Shown: positions 15,763 through 24,432 of the stretch, in pieces
Layout: every line of letters begins with the position of its first letter
How positions within the stretch are numbered: position 1 is the first letter of the stretch
Position numbers and translations under genes: made by a program
Notes under the pieces: model-generated
Databases searched by the model: none
The model's input: only the letters and a program-made list of their open reading frames with translations
Told to the model about the DNA's origin: nothing
From: JADCGM01 sp943370355
GTDB taxonomy: Bacteria; Pseudomonadota; Alphaproteobacteria; Sphingomonadales; Sphingomonadaceae
DNA length: 64,000 bases
NCBI GenBank assembly: GCA_943370355.1
Contig: CALRQP020000008.1
Location: 62,001-126,000, forward strand
Reading direction: 5' to 3'

Positions 15763-16234
15763 CGCTGGCTGAACGCGCGGTTGCCAAGATCTGGACCGGA
15801 CCGGCCTTGGCGAAATGGAAGGTCAGCGGCACCGCTGTGCCGGGCTTCGTCGCTACAGGCAGGCCGTAAATCATCAAATGCTTGCCGCCGGGCGCAAAGG
15901 CGACCTGTGTATTGGCGCGCACGTCGACGGCCTTCAGCGCGCTCATCGACATCGCGCCGTGCATCGTTATCGTCTCGTGCAGCTCGACGCGGGTGCCCGC
16001 CGGGCCCGAGATACGCTCCAGCCGATCATCAGCCGCGCCACCTTCGAGGTGGAAATAACCGGCGGCCGGCCGGCCGGGCACCGGGGCCAGTCGCACGATC
16101 GCGTTGCTGACCTGCACCTGCTCGATGCCCCTCGAATGGGCGAGCCGCCCCGTCAGGAGGGCCAGCCCGAGCATAAGCAAAGCAATGATGATGGCGGCGG
16201 TGCCGAAGCGCCGGGCGCCGATTCGCGTGTCCAT
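15737..16234 (-). CDS. Copper chaperone PCu(A)C
   Basis: 165-aa membrane-anchored periplasmic copper chaperone. The single N-terminal helix is AAIIIALLMLGLALLTG. The copper site matches the family pattern H-x10-M-x21-H-x-M exactly: His in ELHETITMHGAMSM followed by Met, and His/Met in GGKHLMIYGLP. PCu(A)C proteins hand Cu(I) to the CuA site of cytochrome oxidase. Here it is cotranscribed with the HExxH protein and lies divergent from dnaK. Confidence 0.9.
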   Translation of the reverse strand: MDTRIGARRFGTAAIIIALLMLGLALLTGRLAHSRGIEQVQVSNAIVRLAPVPGRPAAGYFHLEGGAADDRLERISGPAGTRVELHETITMHGAMSMSALKAVDVRANTQVAFAPGGKHLMIYGLPVATKPGTAVPLTFHFAKAGPVQILATARSASDAMDNTHG

Positions 16235-16356
16235 AAACTTCCTAACGTCGGGCAGCGGAGATAAACCCGGCCTAGCGGCAAGTCGACCACCCTGCGGCGA
16301 CCTGTCGCTTGTCCCATGTGCGGAACGATTGAGTCGTACTGGAATCGCCGCAAAGT

Positions 16357-16385
16357 CTTGCGACGCCCGTGCGGCCTTCCTACAT
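16357..16385 (+). promoter_or_regulatory. Candidate heat-shock promoter of dnaK
   Basis: CTTG at 16357-16360, 18 bases, then CCTACAT at 16379-16385. This fits the alphaproteobacterial RpoH pattern CTTG-N17/18-CYTATNT with one mismatch, about 92 bases before the dnaK ATG. The hrcA and clpB upstream regions carry the same two elements at the same distance. Confidence 0.5.
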
Positions 16386-16476
16386 CGCCAACGCAGCCCG
16401 GATGCCGTGCTTGCCTTGCGAGGCGGCGGCGGGCTTGGAGACTAGTTCGGTTCCAGATTTTTCGGAGAGCACAGGA

Positions 16477-18375
16477 ATGGCCAAAGTCATCGGCATCGAC
16501 CTCGGCACCACCAACAGCTGCGTTGCAGTGATGGAAGGGTCGACCCCCAAGGTTATCGAAAATGCGGAAGGCGCGCGCACGACGCCGTCGCAGGTTGCCT
16601 TCACCAAGGACGGCGAGCGACTCGTCGGCCAGCCAGCCAAGCGCCAGGCAGTGACCAACCCCGAGAATACCGTGTTCGCGGTCAAGCGCCTGATCGGCCG
16701 CCGGTTCGATGACCCGATGACCCAGAAGGACATGGGTCTTGTTCCCTACAAGATCGTCAAGGGCGGCAATGGCGACGCCTGGGTCAAGGCAGGCGGCAAG
16801 GATTACAGCCCCTCCGAAGTCTCGGCCTTCATCCTCCAGAAGATGAAGGAAACCGCCGAATCCTATCTTGGCGAAACCGTCACGCAGGCCGTCATCACGG
16901 TCCCCGCCTACTTCAACGACGCCCAGCGTCAGGCGACCAAGGACGCCGGCAAGATCGCCGGTCTCGAAGTGCTGCGCATCATCAACGAGCCGACAGCGGC
17001 GGCGCTTGCCTATGGTCTCGACAAGAAGGCCGGCGCGACGATCGCGGTTTATGACTTGGGCGGCGGCACCTTCGACGTGTCGATCCTTGAGCTCGGCGAC
17101 GGCGTGTTCGAGGTGAAGTCGACGAGCGGCGACACCTTCCTCGGCGGTGAAGACTTCGACGCCAAGGTCGTCGAGTTCCTCGCAGCAGACTTCAAAAAGT
17201 CGGAAGGCATCGACCTGCGCAGTGACCGTTTGGCGCTGCAGCGTTTGAAGGAAGCCGCCGAAAAGGCGAAGATCGAACTGTCGTCGTCGGCCTCGACCGA
17301 GGTCAACCTGCCGTTCATCACGGCCGACGCGACGGGTCCGAAGCATCTCGTCAAGTCGATCACCCGTGCCGACCTCGAAAAGCTCGTCATCGATCTGATC
17401 GAGAAGACCCGGAAGCCCTGCATCGACGCGATGAACGAAGCCGGTGTGAAAGCCGACGCGATCGACGAAGTCATCCTCGTCGGCGGTATGAGCCGCATGC
17501 CGCGCGTCCGTCAGTTCGTGAAGGAACTGTTCGGCAAGGAGCCGAACACCTCGGTCAACCCTGACGAAGTCGTGGCGATGGGCGCGGCCATTCAGGCCGG
17601 CGTGTTGCAGGGCGACGTCAAGGACGTGCTGCTGCTCGACGTGACCCCGCTGTCGCTCGGCATCGAGACTTTGGGCGGCGTGTTCACCCGCATGATCGAC
17701 CGCAACACGACGATCCCGACCAAGAAGTCGCAGACCTATTCGACGGCTGACGACAATCAGTCGGCGGTGACGATCCGCGTGCTGCAGGGCGAGCGCGAAA
17801 TGGCGGCGGACAACAAGCTGCTCGGCAATTTCGATCTCGTCGGCATTCCGCCCGCCCCGCGCGGCGTGCCGCAGATTGAGGTGACCTTCGACATCGACGC
17901 CAACGGCCTCGTCAATGTCAGCGCCAAGGACAAGGGCACCGGCAAGGAGCAGCAGATCCGCATCCAGGCCTCGGGTGGCCTCAGCGACGCCGACATCGAA
18001 AAGATGGTGAAGGACGCCGAGCAGTTCGCGGAAGAGGACAAGAAGCGCCGCGCGTCGGCGGAAGCCCGAAACCAGGCCGACAGCCTGATCCACTCGACCG
18101 AGCGCCAGCTCGCCGAACATGGCGACAAGGTCTCGGGCGAGGTGAAGGGCGAGATCGAAACCGCCGTGGCCGCGCTGAAATCGGTGCTCGACTCGAACGA
18201 CGTCGATGACATCAACGCCAAGAGCCAGGCGCTCGCGCAGGCGGCGATGAAGCTCGGCGAGGCGATCTATGCAGCGGAGCAGGCCTCGGCCGCCTCGCCG
18301 CAGCCCGACGCTGCGCCGAAAGACGACAATGTCGTCGATGCGGAATTCTCGGAAGTCGACGACGAGAAGAAGTAA
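16477..18375 (+). CDS. dnaK: Molecular chaperone DnaK (Hsp70)
   Basis: 632-aa Hsp70. The ATPase domain begins AKVIGIDLGTTNSCVAVMEG and includes VPAYFNDAQRQATKDAGKIA, NEPTAAALAYGLDKK, VYDLGGGTFDVSIL and ILVGGMSRMPRVRQFV. The linker DVLLLDVTPLSLGIETLGG leads into the substrate-binding domain. The lid is followed by an acidic tail ending near EFSEVDDEKK. ATG at 16477 has a GGA-rich ribosome binding site (ACAGGA) and gives the usual length. Followed by a long stem-loop and then dnaJ. Confidence 0.98.
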   Translation: MAKVIGIDLGTTNSCVAVMEGSTPKVIENAEGARTTPSQVAFTKDGERLVGQPAKRQAVTNPENTVFAVKRLIGRRFDDPMTQKDMGLVPYKIVKGGNGDAWVKAGGKDYSPSEVSAFILQKMKETAESYLGETVTQAVITVPAYFNDAQRQATKDAGKIAGLEVLRIINEPTAAALAYGLDKKAGATIAVYDLGGGTFDVSILELGDGVFEVKSTSGDTFLGGEDFDAKVVEFLAADFKKSEGIDLRSDRLALQRLKEAAEKAKIELSSSASTEVNLPFITADATGPKHLVKSITRADLEKLVIDLIEKTRKPCIDAMNEAGVKADAIDEVILVGGMSRMPRVRQFVKELFGKEPNTSVNPDEVVAMGAAIQAGVLQGDVKDVLLLDVTPLSLGIETLGGVFTRMIDRNTTIPTKKSQTYSTADDNQSAVTIRVLQGEREMAADNKLLGNFDLVGIPPAPRGVPQIEVTFDIDANGLVNVSAKDKGTGKEQQIRIQASGGLSDADIEKMVKDAEQFAEEDKKRRASAEARNQADSLIHSTERQLAEHGDKVSGEVKGEIETAVAALKSVLDSNDVDDINAKSQALAQAAMKLGEAIYAAEQASAASPQPDAAPKDDNVVDAEFSEVDDEKK

Positions 18376-18381
18376 GCTGGC

Positions 18382-18424
18382 ATGGGCGGAGCGATTGATC
18401 CCGGTGGACAAGCGCTCCGCCCAT
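18382..18424 (+). terminator. 12-bp perfect stem-loop between dnaK and dnaJ
   Basis: ATGGGCGGAGCG at 18382-18393 pairs perfectly with CGCTCCGCCCAT at 18413-18424 across a 19-base loop, followed by TGCTTTGTGTT. It starts 6 bases after the dnaK stop. It could be a leaky terminator or an RNA-stability element lowering dnaJ relative to dnaK. Confidence 0.6.
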
Positions 18425-18464
18425 TGCTTTGTGTTGCGTACAGGCGCGCCGGGGGGCCGACCGA

Positions 18465-19613
18465 ATGATCGACATGGATTATTACGAACTGCTGGAAGTC
18501 GAGCGCGGTGCCGACGAAAAGGTGCTGAAAAGCGCCTACCGCCGCCTCGCCATGCAATATCACCCCGACAAGAATCCGGGCTGCAAGGATTCGGAAAGCC
18601 GGTTCAAGGCGATTTCCGAAGCCTATGACTGCCTGAAGGACCCGCAGAAGCGCGCCGCCTATGACCGTTACGGCAAGGCAGCGTTCCAGAACGGCGGCGG
18701 TGGCGGCGGCGGCGGCGGATTCTCAGCTGACGACCTAGGCGGCTTCTCGGACATTTTCGAGAATATCTTCGGCGACTTCATGGGCGGCGGGCGTCAGCGC
18801 AGCCAGCGCCAGGGCGTCGGCCAGCGCGGCAACGACCTGCGCTACGACCTCGAAATGACGTTCGAGGAAGCCTTCACCGGCAAGGATACCGAGCTGCTGC
18901 TCGATGTCTCGGCCAGCTGCGACCATTGCGCCGGCAAGGGCGCCAAACCCGGCACCTCGGCGAAGACCTGCCATGGCTGCGGCGGTCGCGGGCAGGTTCG
19001 CATGTCGCAAGGCCTGTTCGTCGTCGAACGCGCCTGCCCGACCTGCCGCGGCGCCGGGCAGATCATTCCCGACCCCTGCAACTACTGCGGCGGCCTCGGC
19101 CGCGTCGAGCAGCGTAAGACGCTCAACGTCAAGGTGCCGGCCGGCGTCGATGACGGCACGCGCATCCGCGTGTCCGGCGAAGGCGAGGCTGGCATGCGCG
19201 GCGGCCCGGCCGGCGATCTTTACCTGTTCGTCAACCTGAGGCCGCACAGCATTTTCAAGCGCGAGGGAACGACGCTGTTCGCAGCTGTGCCGGTCTCGCT
19301 GACCACCGTCGCGCTTGGCGGCGACATCGAAGTTCCGTGCCTCGACCGCAAGGGCTGCTCGGTCCGCATTCCCGCGGGCACCCAGTCCGGCAAGCAGTTC
19401 CGCGTGCGCGGCCGCGGCTTCCCGGCCCTCAATGGCGGCGGCACCGGCGATCTGGTCATTCAGGTCGATGTCGAAACGCCGACCAAACTCAGCGCCCGGC
19501 AGCGCGAGTTGCTCGAAGAGTTTCAGGCACTTGAGGCCGAGGCACAAAGCTGCCCGAAATCGAGCGGCTTTTTCGCCAAGCTGAAGGACGCCTGGGACGC
19601 GGTCACCGATTGA
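18465..19613 (+). CDS. dnaJ: Chaperone protein DnaJ (Hsp40)
   Basis: 382-aa type I Hsp40. The J domain has MDYYELLEVERGADEKVLKS and the HPD motif in AMQYHPDKNPG. A Gly/Phe-rich region (about residues 68-105, with nine glycines in a row) follows, then four zinc-binding repeats (CDHCAGKG, CHGCGGRG, CPTCRGAG, CNYCGGLG) and the C-terminal peptide-binding domains. ATG at 18465 follows a GGGGGG stretch; the ATG 9 bases later also works. Its TGA overlaps the ATG of the next small gene. Confidence 0.97.
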   Translation: MIDMDYYELLEVERGADEKVLKSAYRRLAMQYHPDKNPGCKDSESRFKAISEAYDCLKDPQKRAAYDRYGKAAFQNGGGGGGGGGFSADDLGGFSDIFENIFGDFMGGGRQRSQRQGVGQRGNDLRYDLEMTFEEAFTGKDTELLLDVSASCDHCAGKGAKPGTSAKTCHGCGGRGQVRMSQGLFVVERACPTCRGAGQIIPDPCNYCGGLGRVEQRKTLNVKVPAGVDDGTRIRVSGEGEAGMRGGPAGDLYLFVNLRPHSIFKREGTTLFAAVPVSLTTVALGGDIEVPCLDRKGCSVRIPAGTQSGKQFRVRGRGFPALNGGGTGDLVIQVDVETPTKLSARQRELLEEFQALEAEAQSCPKSSGFFAKLKDAWDAVTD

Positions 19614-19963
19614 TGGCGCGGCGGCGATCTGAGACGACGGTCGCCGCAACCCGTAAGGGCCTACCCGAACCGCTGCGCGCGGGACTTGAGCAGCTGTCAG
19701 GTCTCTCGCTTGCCGAGGTCGAAGTCCATCGCAATTCCGCCAAACCCGCGCAGCTCAATGCACTCGCCTATGCGCAGGGCTCGGACATCCATGTCATGTC
19801 CGGCAAGGATCGGCATGTCCCCCACGAGGCGTGGCATGTGGTTCAGCAAAGGCAGGGACGCGTACGGCCCACCGCGCAACTGCACCGTAGCGCGACAATC
19901 AACGACGATGCTGGTCTGGAAGCGGAAGCCGATCGAATGGGGAAAAAGGCGTCTGAGAGTTAG
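19613..19963 (+). CDS. Small DUF4157-domain HExxH protein coupled to dnaJ
   Basis: 116-aa protein whose ATG shares the A of the dnaJ TGA (TGATG), so it is translationally coupled to dnaJ. It carries the DUF4157 core: PEPLRAGLEQLSGLSLAEVE, ALAYAQGSDIHVMSG, the motif PHEAWHVVQQRQGRV, and LEAEADRMGKKA at the end. DUF4157 is usually a domain in larger secreted or contractile-injection proteins, sometimes a toxin-linked peptidase-like module. A stand-alone copy in a dnaK-dnaJ operon is unusual. No signal peptide, so it is probably cytoplasmic. Metal binding is inferred from HExxH. Confidence 0.85.
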   Translation: MARRRSETTVAATRKGLPEPLRAGLEQLSGLSLAEVEVHRNSAKPAQLNALAYAQGSDIHVMSGKDRHVPHEAWHVVQQRQGRVRPTAQLHRSATINDDAGLEAEADRMGKKASES

Positions 19964-19970
19964 CCCCACA

Positions 19971-19998
19971 CTTGTGTGACAATCGGGCAACACTACAT
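19971..19998 (+). promoter_or_regulatory. Candidate heat-shock promoter of clpB
   Basis: CTTG at 19971-19974, 17 bases, then ACTACAT at 19992-19998, 26 bases before the clpB ATG. It shares both elements and spacing with the hrcA and dnaK sites. The -10 part is one base further from the RpoH consensus than in the other two. Confidence 0.4.
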
Positions 19999-20024
19999 GG
20001 AGTCGGACCAGGCAAAGGGCTGAC

Positions 20025-22601
20025 ATGAACATCGAAAAATTCACCGAGCGCGCCAAGGGTTTCCTGCAGGCCGCGCAGACCGTCGCGATACGGAACAGCC
20101 ATCAGCGCGTTGCGCCCGAGCATCTGCTGAAGGCGCTCATCGAGGATGAGCAGGGCATGGCTGCCGGACTGATCCGCGCGGCCGGCGGTGACCCCAAGGC
20201 GGCCGAGATCGCCACCGACGCGGCGCTGGCCAAAATCGCCAAGGTTAGCGGCTCAGGCGCGCAGCAGTTGCAGTGGGACAATGACACCGCGCGCATTCTC
20301 GACTCCGCCGAGCAGGTCGCGACCAAGGCGGGCGACAGCTTCGTCACCGTCGAGCGTTTACTTCTCGCGCTGGCACTCGCCAAGGGCACGGCGGCGGGCG
20401 AGGCGCTCGCCAAGGCTGGCGTGACGGCGCAGGGCCTGAACAGCGCGATCGAAGGGCTGCGCAAGGGCCGCACCGCCGACACGGCGGGTGCCGAAGACCG
20501 CTATGATGCGCTCAAGAAATTCGCACGGGACCTGACGCAGGCGGCGCGCGACGGCAAGCTCGATCCCGTCATCGGCCGCGACGAGGAAATCCGCCGCACC
20601 ATCCAGGTGCTGGCGCGCCGCACCAAGAATAATCCGGTACTGATCGGCGAACCCGGCGTCGGCAAGACGGCGATCGTCGAAGGCCTCGCGCTGCGCATCG
20701 TCAACGGCGATGTGCCCGACGGCCTCAAGGACAAGAAATTGATGGCGCTCGACATGGGCAGCCTGATCGCCGGCGCGAAATATCGCGGCGAGTTCGAGGA
20801 ACGGCTGAAGGGCGTGCTTGACGAGGTCACCGCCGGTGCCGGCGATATCTTGCTGTTCATCGACGAGATGCACACGCTGATCGGGGCGGGCAAATCCGAA
20901 GGCGCGATGGATGCGTCCAACCTGCTCAAGCCCGCCCTCGCCCGCGGTGAGCTGCACTGTATCGGCGCGACGACGCTCGACGAATATCGCAAGCATGTCG
21001 AAAAGGACGCGGCGCTCGCGCGGCGCTTCCAGCCAGTGTTCGTCGGCGAACCGACCGTCGAGGACACAATCTCTATCCTGCGCGGCCTCAAGGAGAAATA
21101 CGAACTCCACCACGGCATTCGCATCACCGATGGAGCCATCGTTGCCGCCGCGACGCTCAGCAACCGCTATATCGCCGACCGCTTCCTGCCCGACAAAGCC
21201 ATCGACCTCATGGACGAGGCCGCGTCGCGGCTGCGCATGGAAGTCGAATCCAAGCCCGAGGAAATCGAGAATCTCGACCGGCGCATCATGCAGCTGAAGA
21301 TCGAGCGCGAGGCGCTGAAGCGCGAGACCGACCGTGCCTCGAAGGACCGGCTCGACGCGCTTGAGGACGAACTGGCCAATCTCGAGGAGCAGTCCGCCGC
21401 GCTCACCACGCGCTGGCAGGGCGAAAAGGACAAGCTCAACAGCGCCACCAAGCTCAAGGAGCGGCTCGACGCGGCGCGGATCGAAGTCGATCAGGCCCAG
21501 CGAAATGGCGACTTCGCCAAGGCGGGCGAGCTCAGCTACGGCGTAATCCCCGATCTCGAACGGCAATTGGCGGAAGCTGAGGCTGTCTCGGCAACCGCGA
21601 TGCTGCGTGAGGAGGTCACCTCCGAAGACATCGCCGGCGTCGTCTCGCGCTGGACCGGCATCCCCGTCGATCGCATGCTCGAAGGAGAGCGCGAGAAGCT
21701 GCTGCAGATGGAAACGCAGCTCGGCAAGCGCGTCATCGGCCAGGCCGATGCCGTCAAGGCGGTGTCATCCGCCGTCCGCCGCGCACGCGCTGGACTGCAA
21801 GACCCCAACCGCCCCCTGGGCTCCTTCCTGTTCCTTGGGCCGACCGGCGTCGGCAAGACCGAGCTGACCAAGGCGCTCGCGCAATTCATGTTCGACGACG
21901 CCGCCGCAATGGTGCGCATCGACATGTCGGAATTCATGGAGAAGCATTCGGTCGCCCGCCTGATCGGCGCGCCGCCGGGCTATGTCGGCTATGAAGAAGG
22001 CGGCGTGCTCACCGAAGCCGTCCGCCGCCGGCCCTATCAGGTCGTGCTGTTCGACGAGGTCGAGAAGGCGCACGGCGATGTCTTCAACATCCTGCTGCAG
22101 GTGCTCGACGACGGCCGGCTGACCGACGGTCAGGGCCGCACCGTCGATTTCACCAATACGATCATCATCCTGACCTCGAACCTCGGCTCGCAATATATTG
22201 CCGCGTTGCGCGACGATCAGAAGGTCGAGGAGGTCGAGGCGCAGGTGATGGAGGTGGTGCGCGGCCATTTCCGCCCCGAATTCCTCAACCGGCTCGACGA
22301 GATCATCCTGTTCCACCGGCTGGCGCTCGAACATATGGGCGCGATCGTCGACATCCAGGTCGATCGCGTCGCGGCGCTGCTCAAGGATCGCAAGATCATG
22401 CTGGAACTCACTGACGCTGCCCGGCGCTGGCTGGCGCGGGTTGGCTATGATCCGGTGTATGGCGCGCGACCGCTCAAACGGGCGGTGCAAAAGCATCTGC
22501 AGGACCCGCTTGCCGACCTGATCCTGCGCGGTGATGCGCCGGACGGGGCCACGATCCGGGTCGACGAGGGCGATGGGAAGCTGGCGCTGGTGGTGGCTTA
22601 G
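20025..22601 (+). CDS. clpB: ATP-dependent disaggregase ClpB
   Basis: 858-aa AAA+ Hsp104-type disaggregase that works with DnaK/DnaJ/GrpE. The N-domain has two Clp repeats (FTERAKGFLQAAQ, RVAPEHLLKALIEDEQGMA). AAA-1 has Walker A GEPGVGKTAIVEG and Walker B ILLFIDEMHTLIGAG. The middle coiled-coil region spans about residues 400-530. AAA-2 has Walker A LGPTGVGKTELTKALA and the sensor region LTSNLGSQYI. The C-terminus has GYDPVYGARPLKRAVQKHLQ. Length is as expected. It follows the DUF4157 gene with 61 bp between. Confidence 0.98.
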   Translation: MNIEKFTERAKGFLQAAQTVAIRNSHQRVAPEHLLKALIEDEQGMAAGLIRAAGGDPKAAEIATDAALAKIAKVSGSGAQQLQWDNDTARILDSAEQVATKAGDSFVTVERLLLALALAKGTAAGEALAKAGVTAQGLNSAIEGLRKGRTADTAGAEDRYDALKKFARDLTQAARDGKLDPVIGRDEEIRRTIQVLARRTKNNPVLIGEPGVGKTAIVEGLALRIVNGDVPDGLKDKKLMALDMGSLIAGAKYRGEFEERLKGVLDEVTAGAGDILLFIDEMHTLIGAGKSEGAMDASNLLKPALARGELHCIGATTLDEYRKHVEKDAALARRFQPVFVGEPTVEDTISILRGLKEKYELHHGIRITDGAIVAAATLSNRYIADRFLPDKAIDLMDEAASRLRMEVESKPEEIENLDRRIMQLKIEREALKRETDRASKDRLDALEDELANLEEQSAALTTRWQGEKDKLNSATKLKERLDAARIEVDQAQRNGDFAKAGELSYGVIPDLERQLAEAEAVSATAMLREEVTSEDIAGVVSRWTGIPVDRMLEGEREKLLQMETQLGKRVIGQADAVKAVSSAVRRARAGLQDPNRPLGSFLFLGPTGVGKTELTKALAQFMFDDAAAMVRIDMSEFMEKHSVARLIGAPPGYVGYEEGGVLTEAVRRRPYQVVLFDEVEKAHGDVFNILLQVLDDGRLTDGQGRTVDFTNTIIILTSNLGSQYIAALRDDQKVEEVEAQVMEVVRGHFRPEFLNRLDEIILFHRLALEHMGAIVDIQVDRVAALLKDRKIMLELTDAARRWLARVGYDPVYGARPLKRAVQKHLQDPLADLILRGDAPDGATIRVDEGDGKLALVVA

Positions 22602-22642
22602 CAGGGCTTCGCCCGGTCGGCACAGAGAGCTATAGACTGGGC

Positions 22643-23635
22643 ATGTCAGACCTCGCGACCCTGTTGGCCCGTTCGCCCGACCTGCTGCCGCTGGCGTACG
22701 ATCCCGAGCGCGATGCCATGCTGTTCGTCGATTTCGACCGCGCCGCCTATGAGCGCGCGAGCTTCCTCGATGAACGTCTGCTGGGAGACGTGCGCGCGCG
22801 CTGGGTGCCTGCAGAACAGGTCGTGCTCGCTGCGGCGGCGATGCCGATGCCCAGTTGCAGCTTCATTTTCCACATCGGCCATGTTGGCTCGACGTTGCTG
22901 GCCCGGATGATCGGCGCGGCCGGTGCACATGTGCTGCGGGAGCCTGCCGCGCTCCGCGTGTTCGCAGGCGAGGGCGGCCTAACAAGCCGCGAGCCGCGTC
23001 TGGATGCGTTGCTTCGGCTCTGGTCGCGCACCTACACGCCAGGCCAGCTGTCCGTCGTAAAGGCATCAAGCTTTGTATCAGAAATCGCTGGCGAATTGCT
23101 CCACATGACCGGACAACCCGGACTGGCCATATCGGTTTCGGCCGAGGTCTATCTCGCTGGTATCCTCGGCGGGGCCATTTCCCGGCAGGAGATCGCGGCG
23201 GCCGCGCCGCTGCGCGCCACACGGTTGGTGCAGCGCCTGGGCGGAATCGTCCCGGTTACCGGAGAGGGCGAGGCGATCGCGATGAGCTGGCTCTGCGAAA
23301 TGACGGCCCTACTCGCCGCCGAGCCGGCTGATGCGCTCTTCTGGCTCGATTTCGAGGCATTCCTTGTCGAACCCGACGCCGGGCTGACCACTTGCTTGGA
23401 TCATCTCAAGATCGAGGCGTCACCTGATGTCATAACGGCCATCGTGAACGGCCCATTGCTGACTCGTTATTCGAAGGCTCCCGAACATGCCTATACGCCA
23501 GGCCTGCGCCAAGCGGTGCTCGATAGAGCCCGCACTGACTTTGCGGACGAGATTACTGCTGGACTCCGCTGGCTCGATGTAATGGCGGCTCAATGGCGAG
23601 ACGCGGGACAGGCGCTCGAGCGAGCTGGGCGGTAG
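22643..23635 (+). CDS. P-loop (sulfotransferase-like) protein, copy 1
   Basis: 330-aa protein, not of a named family I can place with certainty. CSFIFHIGHVGSTLLARMIG resembles the nucleotide-binding P-loop of sulfotransferase-like proteins, and VLREPAALRVF follows as in that fold. A later segment IVNGPLLTRYSK matches IVSGPAFTRHSK in the protein at 24433, and both start with a YDPxxDA motif, so the two are paralogs. ATG at 22643 sits 7 bases after a TATAGA, so the mRNA may be leaderless. It lies in a cluster with a TonB-dependent receptor and a beta-hydroxylase. Confidence 0.68.
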   Translation: MSDLATLLARSPDLLPLAYDPERDAMLFVDFDRAAYERASFLDERLLGDVRARWVPAEQVVLAAAAMPMPSCSFIFHIGHVGSTLLARMIGAAGAHVLREPAALRVFAGEGGLTSREPRLDALLRLWSRTYTPGQLSVVKASSFVSEIAGELLHMTGQPGLAISVSAEVYLAGILGGAISRQEIAAAAPLRATRLVQRLGGIVPVTGEGEAIAMSWLCEMTALLAAEPADALFWLDFEAFLVEPDAGLTTCLDHLKIEASPDVITAIVNGPLLTRYSKAPEHAYTPGLRQAVLDRARTDFADEITAGLRWLDVMAAQWRDAGQALERAGR

Positions 23636-23756
23636 ATAGGCACCGAGATGCCCCGTTCGCCGACCATCATCCTTCAGCGATGGGCCTGACGGGTCGATAA
23701 TCCGCATGACCCGGGCAATGGAAACTGGGGCCAATGATGCCTCGGTACCGCCAGCG

Positions 23757-24014
23757 TCAGTTCGAAACCTGCCGGTTCGTATTGTCCATCAGCATCTTGC
23801 GCGCTTCGGCCGAATGTTGATCGTCGACATATTTCCACTGTTCGCGGGTCAGACAGGTCCGCCGTTTCTTGACCAGCGATCCGATCTCCGCCTCCGAGCG
23901 ACAGATTTTCTTTTCCTCAACAGGCGGCGGGGTGGCAGGCGGCGCGCTCTGTGCCGCAGCGACCGATGCCAAGATCGTCGCCCCCAACAGGCTTGGCAGA
24001 ATTTTCCCGATCAT
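23757..24014 (-). CDS. Small secreted two-cysteine protein, tandem copy B
   Basis: 85-aa protein with a signal peptide (IGKILPSLLGATILASVAAAQ), a Pro-rich stretch, and a mature domain EEKKICRSEAEIGSLVKKRR then TCLTREQWKYVDD. It is a clear paralog of the neighbouring gene at 24017: both share EEKKICR, the GSL.KKR.TCLT segment and EARKM. The two cysteines (KIC and TCL) are conserved between copies and may form a disulfide. ATG at 24014 has GGGGAA upstream and comes 2 bases after the stop of copy A. Function unknown. Confidence 0.75.
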   Translation of the reverse strand: MIGKILPSLLGATILASVAAAQSAPPATPPPVEEKKICRSEAEIGSLVKKRRTCLTREQWKYVDDQHSAEARKMLMDNTNRQVSN

Positions 24015-24016
24015 GC

Positions 24017-24310
24017 TCAATTCCCCGACGGACGGCCGGCGCTGTCCTCGACCATCTTGCGCGCTTCGCGCTCCTGCTGTGCGTCAACGGCGAGCCATTG
24101 CGCCTTGGTAAGACAGGTCTTGCGTTTCTTGATCAACGAACCAGTTTCGATCGCTCCCCGGCAAATCTTCTTTTCCTCAACGGGTGCGGCAGCGGCGGTT
24201 GCATCCGGAGCGGTCGTTGCGCCCGCCGGATCGGCGGCGACGCAGGGCACCGACAGCGCTGCCGACACCAGTCCTGCGGCGACCATCAAAATTCTATTGC
24301 TGGAACGCAT
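24017..24310 (-). CDS. Small secreted two-cysteine protein, tandem copy A
   Basis: 97-aa protein with an N-terminal signal peptide (RSSNRILMVAAGLVSAALSV...VAA), an Ala/Thr/Pro-rich linker and the domain EEKKICRGAIETGSLIKKRK then TCLTKAQWLAV. ATG at 24310 has GGAGG upstream. It is upstream of, and paralogous to, the gene at 23757, indicating a tandem duplication. Small secreted proteins with this motif recur in sphingomonads, but I know of no function. It is divergent from the second sulfotransferase-like gene. Confidence 0.75.
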   Translation of the reverse strand: MRSSNRILMVAAGLVSAALSVPCVAADPAGATTAPDATAAAAPVEEKKICRGAIETGSLIKKRKTCLTKAQWLAVDAQQEREARKMVEDSAGRPSGN

Positions 24311-24432
24311 TGAAACCTCCCGACAAACGTTCAAACGAAAGCATGTCATGCGGCGCGCCGATCGGGAAGCCCCAAATCGACGAAATGTCGCGACAGGTTG
24401 CGACGCTGCACCAGCCGGGCAATAACCGGGCG

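Noticed and set aside
16153..18411. Long frame antisense to dnaK (about 750 codons)
   Set aside because: Highly conserved dnaK lies on the other strand; the antisense product matches nothing recognisable.
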